This document shows positions 33,625 to 39,850 of a stretch of DNA of 39,850 nt, in pieces. The notes beneath the pieces are model-generated. The model was not told the origin of the DNA. It made no database searches and saw only the letters and a list, made by a program, of their open reading frames with translations. Every line of letters starts with the position of its first letter. The first letter of the stretch is position 1. A program made the translations under genes and the position numbers. Source of the DNA: Methylophaga sp. (GTDB lineage Bacteria; Pseudomonadota; Gammaproteobacteria; Nitrosococcales; Methylophagaceae); the NCBI GenBank assembly GCA_011053005.1, contig DRHW01000016.1, forward strand, positions 1 through 39,850. The letters run 5' to 3'.

Positions 33625-36084
33625 TTAAAAATCACGTAATAAATGCATAGGCGGCACTTTTAATACCGTTCTGCTAGCAAATAGACCAATGGCACTAATA
33701 ATACAAACACCGATTAATGGACCTAATATCCATAATAATGGATGCCATACCGCTTGTGCCTTAAATACAAACACTTGCAAACCATAGAGACTGGCCTCTG
33801 CACCAGCCGCTGCAATAAACCCTGAAAACAACCCGAGTGCGCCAAATTCTACAAACAAAGCTTGTCGTACAAGTGCTTTTCTTGCTCCTAACACCCGTAA
33901 AAGCGCACCTTCTTCTAAGCGTTCCTCTAAGGTTGAACGTACGCTTGCAAGTAAAACCAATGCGCCCGCACTCAAGATACACAGCAATACAAGTTGAATA
34001 GCCTGAGATAATTGGCCGATAATCGTTTGTATTTGTTTTAACAGATCGCCGACATTAAGAATCGAAACCGTCGGAAACTCAGACATCGCTTTATAAAAGG
34101 CCTGAGCACTGTCAGCACTAATAAATACGCTACTCACAAAATTAGCAGGCGAATCTTGTAATGCTGATTTTGGCAAAATGAGATAAAAATTAGGCTGCAT
34201 TGAACCCCAATCAACTGTACGAATTGACGTAATAGGTAACGTCACCGTATTACCACCAATATTAATCGTTAATATATCGCCCATGTTCAAATTCGCTTCT
34301 TTTGCGACATTTTGCTCGATGGATAAACCATTAGCTGCAAAATCACCCGAAACGAGATCATTGCCTTTACCTAAGCTAGCTGACCAAGTGAGATTCAGTT
34401 CTCGTTCATATATTTCTGGTTCACCTTTATCTTCAGGGTAAAGCGTTTGTACAGATGTGCCATTAACCGAGACGACTCGACCTCTCACCATTGGAAACCA
34501 GTCAGATCTCAAAATCTTTAATTGATCCGTCGCGGTGTTGATTTGATCTATTTGATCGGCTTGAACGTTAAATAAATAATGATTAGGTGCATCATCTGGC
34601 AATTGTTTTTGCCAATCAGATAATAGACTCGTTTTTACGCCTACTAAAATTAATCCGAGCATTATGATCAGCGTAAACACCAATAATTGAAAAAGATTGG
34701 GCACAAGTCTTCGATAAAGCGAAGCTAAACCAATTTGCCAACCGCTTGTAGCGCCTGATGTTAAAGAACGACCTAACTTAAAGACGAGGTAGCCGATGAT
34801 GGTGACCAAAATGCCGATGCCTAATATCGCTAGCATCATAATGCTTGGCAATAAAAATCCCTTTGTATACAAACACATTAGTCCATACATACCGATGAAA
34901 CCAATGCTATAAATGAATAAAGTATTCTGCTCTAGCTTTAAGCTAGGTTGTAATACTGACATTGGCGATATTTTGATAAGACGTTGCATCAAAGGCAAGC
35001 AAAAAGCCACCATAGAAATCAAACCCGTAGCAACGCCTAACCATAAACGACTGATCGATGGTTCGGGTAAGGAGGCCGACATTAAGCCTGCTAATAGCGA
35101 TGAAATAATGCCCTGCACGCCCCAGCCGACAGCTAAACCAATTGCTGAGCCTATTATAAATAGAACGATGAATTGAATAAAAAACAACTTAATCAAAGAC
35201 TTTGGTGTGGCACCTAAAGTCTTTAATATTGCTACTTGCATTAAGTGGCGTTTAACAAACCTGGCAGAGGCGAGCGCCATTGCAATGCCAGATAAGATAA
35301 CGGCTAGCGTGCCAGATAATAATAAAAAGGATTCTGCTTTTCCTATAGTATCGCCAATACGTTCACCTTTTTGGGTTGGTGTTCGCCAGCGTTGCCCATC
35401 ATTTAATTGGGGTGTTACCCACGCTTCATAATCATCTAGATCATCACGTTTGCCAGCTAATAAAAGCGAATAACGGACTCGGCTACCCGGAATAATGACT
35501 TGAGTCGATGCGAGATCGGCCATATTCATTACTGCACGTGGCGCGATAGCAAAAGCTGAACTGCTTGAACCCGGATCACGAACCAAATATTTGGCAATGG
35601 TTAATGTCGTTTCACCGACTTCAACTTTATCGCCAATATTGACATGTAATAGACTGGCAAGCCTAGATGACAACCAAACCTCGCCTTTTTTGGGTGGTTG
35701 AGAAAAAGGTTGTCCGATACCAAATAAAGTATCGTCTACTAAATAACTGCCTTTGAGTGGATAACTGTCCGTTACCGCGCTCAATTGGCTTAATTGCAAA
35801 TTATCACCGGCAAATATCATCGTGCTAAATGAGGTGTTTTCAGCCTGTTGTAGTGATAAAGCAGTGGCTTTGTCATGCCATGTTTGCGGAATCTCATCAT
35901 CAGAACGTATCAAGCGATCAGCCGCTAATAGGCTGGCTGATTCTTGCTCGAAAGAAAGTTGTAATCTATCGATAAATAAACCGATTGAAGTCACCGTGCC
36001 TACCGAGATAATCAGCGCGATAATCAGCGTTAAAATATCGCCACTACGCAAATCTCTTAACAATAATCTTAGTGCAAAATTCAT
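33625..36084 (-). CDS. ybbP: ABC exporter permease, YbbP/FtsX family
   Basis: An 819-residue membrane protein of the FtsX/MacB superfamily. An N-terminal helix (12-33) is followed by a large periplasmic domain. FtsX-type helices lie at about 255-375, then extra helices (390-480), a second periplasmic domain and a final FtsX block (690-810). The blocks VAILKTLGATPKSL and GALLRVLGARKALV are the paired coupling-helix motifs that contact the ATPase. It pairs with ybbA, whose stop codon overlaps this ATG by one base (TAATG). The length and position next to tesA match the E. coli ybbP-ybbA-tesA locus. The substrate is unknown; a lipid or lipoprotein role has been suggested for the family. Confidence 0.9.
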   Translation of the reverse strand: MNFALRLLLRDLRSGDILTLIIALIISVGTVTSIGLFIDRLQLSFEQESASLLAADRLIRSDDEIPQTWHDKATALSLQQAENTSFSTMIFAGDNLQLSQLSAVTDSYPLKGSYLVDDTLFGIGQPFSQPPKKGEVWLSSRLASLLHVNIGDKVEVGETTLTIAKYLVRDPGSSSSAFAIAPRAVMNMADLASTQVIIPGSRVRYSLLLAGKRDDLDDYEAWVTPQLNDGQRWRTPTQKGERIGDTIGKAESFLLLSGTLAVILSGIAMALASARFVKRHLMQVAILKTLGATPKSLIKLFFIQFIVLFIIGSAIGLAVGWGVQGIISSLLAGLMSASLPEPSISRLWLGVATGLISMVAFCLPLMQRLIKISPMSVLQPSLKLEQNTLFIYSIGFIGMYGLMCLYTKGFLLPSIMMLAILGIGILVTIIGYLVFKLGRSLTSGATSGWQIGLASLYRRLVPNLFQLLVFTLIIMLGLILVGVKTSLLSDWQKQLPDDAPNHYLFNVQADQIDQINTATDQLKILRSDWFPMVRGRVVSVNGTSVQTLYPEDKGEPEIYERELNLTWSASLGKGNDLVSGDFAANGLSIEQNVAKEANLNMGDILTINIGGNTVTLPITSIRTVDWGSMQPNFYLILPKSALQDSPANFVSSVFISADSAQAFYKAMSEFPTVSILNVGDLLKQIQTIIGQLSQAIQLVLLCILSAGALVLLASVRSTLEERLEEGALLRVLGARKALVRQALFVEFGALGLFSGFIAAAGAEASLYGLQVFVFKAQAVWHPLLWILGPLIGVCIISAIGLFASRTVLKVPPMHLLRDF

Positions 36085-36764
36085 TATATTTTTTCCACTA
36101 ATTGACCAGCAGACATCACTAACTGACGATCACATTTCTGAGCCAATTCATTATCATGCGTGACCATCACTAATGTTGTGCCTTGAGATTTATTCAGTTC
36201 GAAAAGTTGTTCAATAATCACCTTGCCATTTCCCTCATCCAGATTACCTGTTGGTTCATCGGCAAATAGAATTTTAGGATTAGAAGCAAAGGCACGAGCA
36301 ATAGCGACACGTTGTTGTTCGCCACCAGAAAGCTGGTTGGGATAATGTGTTAAGCGATGCGCTAAGCCGACTTTTTCTAATAAGGCTTCTGCTTTTTTAC
36401 GTGCATCTTTGTCGCCTTTTAACTCAGCGGGCAACATGACATTTTCAACTGCTTGCAGGCTAGGTAAAAGATGAAACGATTGAAAAATAAATCCAACATA
36501 TTGCCCACGCATTAAGGCGCGCTGTTCTTCATCTAAGCTTGAAAATGCTTGGTCATAAAGCGTTATATCGCCAGAAGTATTGACATCCAATCCTGCTAAT
36601 AAACCAAGTAAGGTCGACTTACCTGAGCCAGAAGCACCGACAATTGCAACTGATTCACCTTCCTTGATGTCTATGTTAATTCCGTTCAGTATGGTTAAGT
36701 CACCTGTATTTGCAGTAACAGTATGAGTTAAATTACTTACTTTAATTGCAGTTTTTACAGCCAT
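36084..36764 (-). CDS. ybbA: ABC transporter ATP-binding protein, YbbA (LolD/MacB-type)
   Basis: A 226-residue soluble ATPase of the MacB/LolD class. It shows Walker [10 protein letters not shown] (43-51), Q-loop [12 protein letters not shown] (about 90-101), signature [13 protein letters not shown] (about 144-156), Walker [14 protein letters not shown] and switch VMVTHD. It drives the mechanotransmission-type permease encoded by the overlapping downstream gene (one-base overlap). It diverges from tesA: the 5' ends are 29 bases apart, so the two promoters overlap. Confidence 0.93.
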   Translation of the reverse strand: MAVKTAIKVSNLTHTVTANTGDLTILNGINIDIKEGESVAIVGASGSGKSTLLGLLAGLDVNTSGDITLYDQAFSSLDEEQRALMRGQYVGFIFQSFHLLPSLQAVENVMLPAELKGDKDARKKAEALLEKVGLAHRLTHYPNQLSGGEQQRVAIARAFASNPKILFADEPTGNLDEGNGKVIIEQLFELNKSQGTTLVMVTHDNELAQKCDRQLVMSAGQLVEKI

Positions 36765-36793
36765 GTTTTTTTCACTCGATATTTAAGGAAATT

Positions 36794-37414
36794 ATGTTTT
36801 TTATAAGACGATTATTACTTGTTTTGACCATTAGCTTGTTGTTGACTAAGGTGACCTTAGCATCAACATTGCTCGTTATGGGAGATAGTCTCAGTGCAGC
36901 CTACAACTTAAGACAAGAAGCGGGGTGGGTTAGTTTACTAGAAAATAAGCTTTCGACAGCTAATCCCGATATAAAAATAGTCAATGCCAGCGTTAGCGGT
37001 GAAACTACGCAAGGCGGTTTATCACGTTTCACTCAGTTATTAGCAGAACATAAACCAGATTGGATTATTTTAGAGCTTGGTGCCAATGACGCACTGCGCG
37101 GTTATCCACTAAAGAAAACGACGAGCAATCTTGAAACAATGATTGAACAGGCCCAGAAAGCCAAGGCAAAAGTACTGTTAATTGGCAATAGAATTCCACA
37201 AAATTATGGTAAACGATATACAGACATGTTTTTTACGTTGTACGAAAATATTGCAAACAAATATAACGTAGCCTATTTACCTTTTATGCTTGAAAACGTT
37301 GCACTCGATAAAGCCTTAATGCAAGATGATGGACTGCATCCAAATAAAGAGGGTCAGCCGCTGATACTACAAAATATTTGGCCTTATTTACAACCACTTT
37401 TAGATGATAAATAA
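36794..37414 (+). CDS. tesA: Periplasmic GDSL lysophospholipase/arylesterase TesA
   Basis: A 206-residue SGNH hydrolase with a signal peptide (FFIRRLLLVLTISLLLTKV, cleavage near LAS, residues 22-24). Catalytic blocks are GDSLSAAY (S32), the block II glycine in ASVSGETT, GANDALRG (N98) and DDGLHPN (D179, H182). TesA hydrolyses lysophospholipids, thioesters and aryl esters in the periplasm. The ATG at 36794 has TAAGGAA four to ten bases upstream; an in-frame ATG at 36746 would overlap ybbA and lack the signal-peptide layout. It diverges from ybbAP, an association conserved in proteobacteria. Confidence 0.95.
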   Translation: MFFIRRLLLVLTISLLLTKVTLASTLLVMGDSLSAAYNLRQEAGWVSLLENKLSTANPDIKIVNASVSGETTQGGLSRFTQLLAEHKPDWIILELGANDALRGYPLKKTTSNLETMIEQAQKAKAKVLLIGNRIPQNYGKRYTDMFFTLYENIANKYNVAYLPFMLENVALDKALMQDDGLHPNKEGQPLILQNIWPYLQPLLDDK

Positions 37415-37467
37415 GCTGTTGCAAGTTTAAATAAATTTAAGTTTGGTCAATCAATCAGAGAGCTTTA

Positions 37468-38226
37468 ATGATGGCGTTTGAAACAAACAAATTAGCATGG
37501 ATTACCGGAGGCGGCTCAGGTATCGGAAAAGCCTTAGCAACAGCTTTGGCTGATTTAGGTTGGCATGTCATTATCTCAGGCAGAACGGCACCGAAGCTGC
37601 AAGCGCTATCAGATAACTATCCATTAATTGATTATCTAACACTTGATGTGACAGACAAGGATGCCAATATTGGCGTGTTTGACTCTATTTTAACGCAATG
37701 GGGTTGCCCGTCATTAGTCGTGCTTAATGCTGGCGCTTACACGCCAATGCCGGCAGACCATTTAGATTTAGACTTAATTTACAAATTAAATTCGGTTAAT
37801 TATCTGGGGGTAATGAATGGCCTAGCGAGTGTTTTACCTGCAATGAAAGCGCAACGCAAAGGACAAATCTTATTGATGTCGAGTGTGGCAGGTTATCGAG
37901 GTTTGCCCGATGCCGCACCTTATGGTGCAACAAAAGCTGCATTAATCAATTTTGCTGAAGCATTACATATGCCGCTTAAAAAAGAAGGCGTATTACTACG
38001 AGTGGTGAATCCAGGTTTCGTTACTACCGAATTAACCGCACAGAACGATTTTAAAATGCCGGCACAAATATCGGCTGAACAAGCAGCTGAAAAAATTATT
38101 GATGGTTTAGATAATGATAGTTTTGAAATTACGTTTCCAAAACGATTTACTTATATTTTGAAGTTATTGCGTTGCCTACCTTATAGCTGGTACTTTTATC
38201 TCATTACAAAATTAACAGGAAAGTAG
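37468..38226 (+). CDS. Short-chain dehydrogenase/reductase
   Basis: A classical SDR of 252 residues. GGGSGIG (14-20) binds NAD(P), LNAGAY (86-91) is the NAG motif, and the catalytic set is S138/S139, Y152 and K156 in the APYGATK block. NPGFVTTEL follows. The C terminus ends in a hydrophobic stretch (LKLLRCLPYSWYFYLITKL) that could bind membrane or lipid. The next gene begins seven bases later, so the two are probably one unit. In related gene sets this enzyme accompanies NTF2-like, chalcone-isomerase-like and DUF3833 proteins beside cyclopropane-fatty-acid-synthase-like genes; the substrate is unknown but lipid-like is plausible. Confidence 0.88.
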   Translation: MMAFETNKLAWITGGGSGIGKALATALADLGWHVIISGRTAPKLQALSDNYPLIDYLTLDVTDKDANIGVFDSILTQWGCPSLVVLNAGAYTPMPADHLDLDLIYKLNSVNYLGVMNGLASVLPAMKAQRKGQILLMSSVAGYRGLPDAAPYGATKAALINFAEALHMPLKKEGVLLRVVNPGFVTTELTAQNDFKMPAQISAEQAAEKIIDGLDNDSFEITFPKRFTYILKLLRCLPYSWYFYLITKLTGK

Positions 38227-38232
38227 ATTGCT

Positions 38233-38661
38233 ATGGCTAATCATCAACGTGCTTTAAATGATTATGTATCTTTATATGAAACGATGAACCTAGGCGATCT
38301 AGGTCATTTAGAACGTTTTTTTGCATCTAATGCACGTTTCAAAGATCCTTTTAATGATGTGCAAGGTTTAGATAAGATCCAGCGTGTTTTTGAGAATATG
38401 TTTAGTGATTTGGATTATCCAACATTCTCTGTTGATGAAGCCTATTTAAATGATGATATTGCTTATCTTAAATGGCGGTTTAACGCGCAATTGAAAGGTA
38501 AGCAAATATTGATCGTCGGCTTAAGTCGGGTTGTTTTTAATGATCAAGGCTTGGTCTCAGAGCATATTGATTACTGGGATGCCAGCGAACAGTTTTATAT
38601 GAAATTACCCATTATTGGGGCGGTACTTAGATTTGTTCAACGTAAAGTAAGTGCTAGCTAG
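38233..38661 (+). CDS. NTF2-like/SnoaL-fold protein
   Basis: A 142-residue protein with the cone-shaped NTF2-like fold. FFASNARFKDPFNDVQG is the early helix/strand signature with F-K-D-P-F; IAYLKWRFNAQLKG and SEHIDYWDASEQFY are the later strands, where D and H residues line a pocket in this fold. No signal peptide. It may be a small lyase or isomerase acting with the SDR immediately upstream, as in other SDR-NTF2 pairs, or a binding protein. Its stop lies 8 bases inside the end of the opposing chalcone-isomerase-like gene. Confidence 0.82.
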   Translation: MANHQRALNDYVSLYETMNLGDLGHLERFFASNARFKDPFNDVQGLDKIQRVFENMFSDLDYPTFSVDEAYLNDDIAYLKWRFNAQLKGKQILIVGLSRVVFNDQGLVSEHIDYWDASEQFYMKLPIIGAVLRFVQRKVSAS

Positions 38662-39199
38662 ACCAGTTAAGTAACGCATCGCGAACATCATCTGATAATG
38701 GATTTTCACCCAACCAAAGTCCCACATAATATTCAGCAAAATCTAAACTAGGATTTTGATACTGTAATTTATCATTAAAATAGAGTGATAAACCCGAGTC
38801 TGGTCTGATATCAAGTCTAAACCTATCGCCTTCTTTAACATCTTTATAAAACTTATGTAGTGCAGCAACAGAATCTTGATATTTTTTGTTGGTGGTTTTG
38901 GAATGTTGACGTTCTAATGCCACATTTGCCGCTTCCGTTAATTGCGCTTTGGTAACACCGACTTTGTAGCGTATTTCAAGTGTTATCGGTGTGTCTTTAT
39001 TCAGCACATCACTAGATTTAGCTTCAGGGTTAGCATAAAGTCCTGCATCATAAACGGATACAAAGACCATCCATTTTGCTGTCGCAGCCGCCTTTAATTC
39101 AAGCGAGTCTCTTGTCGACTGGAAATCTGGATGAGAAATTGGCGCCGCTTGAGCCAATGACATAAATAAACTAGAAATTATAAGCAGTAATAAACGCAT
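38654..39199 (-). CDS. Periplasmic chalcone-isomerase-like protein
   Basis: A 181-residue protein with a signal peptide (RLLLLIISSLFMSLAQA) and a chalcone isomerase-like fold, seen in the SVYDAGLYAN strand, LEIRYKVGVTKAQL and the final FAEYYVGLWLGENPLSD segment. The bacterial members lack proven isomerase activity and bind fatty acids in some relatives. It is encoded two bases after the DUF3833 lipoprotein gene (GGAG ribosome site overlaps its end) and so is co-translated with it. Tail-to-tail with the NTF2-like gene. Confidence 0.85.
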   Translation of the reverse strand: MRLLLLIISSLFMSLAQAAPISHPDFQSTRDSLELKAAATAKWMVFVSVYDAGLYANPEAKSSDVLNKDTPITLEIRYKVGVTKAQLTEAANVALERQHSKTTNKKYQDSVAALHKFYKDVKEGDRFRLDIRPDSGLSLYFNDKLQYQNPSLDFAEYYVGLWLGENPLSDDVRDALLNWSS

Positions 39200-39201
39200 T
39201 A

Positions 39202-39726
39202 TTATTTCTCCCTTTTTTGAAACATGATGGTGACTTCACCAAGATAGATACCAAACTTGGTCATTTTTGCTTTATTAATCATGACGCCATCTGTTTGTAA
39301 AAACATCCAGTCATTAAATTGAACTTTGATCGTGCTGTCTTTGTAAGGCAAGTCCATCGTGTAAGTCCAATTTAGTGCATTGCCATAGGTTTTACCTGTT
39401 GCAAAGCCGACTACATCAGCAGCACGACCTTGGTAATTATGTTCATCAATTTTATTTATCGTCCATACTCGACTGTCTCGCGTACCATCGTTGTAAAGAA
39501 AATCTTCTGTTAGCACTAAGTTGTCGCCATCCATCTCTCCATTGATATCGACACTAAATTGTTTTTCAATTTGGCCATTACGGCCTTGAAAAAATCCCCA
39601 AGCTTTAGTGTGACCAATAAAATAATCTTCTATAACCAAACGTGGAGAGGTATTTCGATAGTTTTCAACATTCATACTGCTGCACCCAGATAAAAGAACT
39701 AGTATTAATAGGAAGTAATTTTTCAT
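39202..39726 (-). CDS. DUF3833 lipoprotein
   Basis: A 174-residue lipoprotein with lipobox LLSGC, cysteine at residue 15, and a lipocalin-like beta-rich body (YFIGHTKAWGFFQGRNG, FSVDINGEMDGDNLVL, NALNWTYTMDLPYKDS). This matches DUF3833, of unknown function, usually encoded beside chalcone-isomerase-like and fatty-acid-modifying enzymes. A ligand or lipid carrier role is inferred. Its GAGGA ribosome site overlaps the end of the gene upstream. Confidence 0.85.
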   Translation of the reverse strand: MKNYFLLILVLLSGCSSMNVENYRNTSPRLVIEDYFIGHTKAWGFFQGRNGQIEKQFSVDINGEMDGDNLVLTEDFLYNDGTRDSRVWTINKIDEHNYQGRAADVVGFATGKTYGNALNWTYTMDLPYKDSTIKVQFNDWMFLQTDGVMINKAKMTKFGIYLGEVTIMFQKREK

Positions 39727-39736
39727 TAGACGATCC

Positions 39737-39850
39737 TCATTCGAGTTGTTGACGAAGCACTTGGTGTTGAGCGCGATTTAGTGGAAAGCTCCACATTGAC
39801 CATGCAGCCATCAGTTTAAATGGAATAGGTAGCAAGCCATAGAGGAGTGA
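39737..39850 (-). CDS. C-terminal end of a membrane protein, probably an MFS transporter
   Basis: The frame is open from the window edge to a TGA at 39739-39737, giving 37 residues. They are a hydrophobic segment (LLYGLLPIPFKLMAAWSMW) followed by a basic/polar tail (RAQHQVLRQQLE). This resembles the end of the MFS-type transporter that often precedes DUF3833 in such clusters. It ends 10 bases before the DUF3833 ATG, so it belongs to the same operon. Only the tail is visible. Confidence 0.5.
   Translation of the reverse strand, partial: SLLYGLLPIPFKLMAAWSMWSFPLNRAQHQVLRQQLE

Noticed and set aside
1-39850. CRISPR arrays, tRNA/rRNA genes, prophage or complete insertion sequences
   Set aside because: No regularly spaced repeats, cloverleaf sequences, transposase or phage genes were recognised on either strand.

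Overview
The window reads as chromosomal DNA of a low-GC (about 40%) gammaproteobacterium. The fds-type formate dehydrogenase operon, a cupredoxin of the methylamine-utilisation-associated type and two VPIPA-CTERM (PEP-CTERM-like) surface proteins suggest an aquatic methylotroph such as Methylophaga or a relative. That placement is inference from gene content and protein style, not from a marker gene. I see no rRNA or tRNA gene, CRISPR array, phage or complete insertion sequence.

Positions 1-4.7 kb: the 3' end of rlmKL, a 54-codon gene of unknown function, polyphosphate kinase ppk1 translationally coupled to a ParA-type ATPase, and rlmJ (TTG start). PhoB-type direct repeats with correctly spaced -10 boxes lie in front of both ppk and the small gene, so this looks like a phosphate-starvation locus. 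Positions 4.7-9.9 kb: a MexEF-like RND efflux operon led by its own TetR regulator, with a near-ideal operator inside the promoter. Positions 10.2-14.4 kb: four tightly packed genes for a periplasmic cupredoxin, a membrane c-di-GMP enzyme (degenerate GGDEF, intact EAL), a DUF3034 outer-membrane protein and a lipoprotein-type truncated haemoglobin. This is the least explained gene set here. A YeeZ-like SDR protein follows.

Positions 15.3-21.6 kb: a possible 49-codon gene and the complete NAD-dependent molybdenum formate dehydrogenase operon fdsGBA-fdhD(fdsC)-fdsD. Positions 21.7-24.1 kb: an Lrp/AsnC regulator divergent from leuA, with a dyad between them. Positions 24.1-27.2 kb: an MsbA-like ABC exporter and the membrane protease htpX. 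Positions 27.2-33.5 kb: two VPIPA-CTERM proteins with near-identical terminators, an HBM-type chemoreceptor, a HAD phosphatase and a cupin. The second VPIPA-CTERM gene carries a well-supported c-di-GMP-I (GEMM) riboswitch in its leader. Together with the EAL protein at 11-13 kb and the chemoreceptor this gives the window a surface-attachment/motility theme.

Positions 33.6-37.4 kb: the ybbP-ybbA ABC exporter divergent from tesA, a widely conserved arrangement. Positions 37.5-39.85 kb: an SDR enzyme, an NTF2-like protein, a chalcone-isomerase-fold periplasmic protein, a DUF3833 lipoprotein and the 3' end of a probable transporter. This looks like part of a lipid-modification/envelope gene cluster that continues beyond the window.
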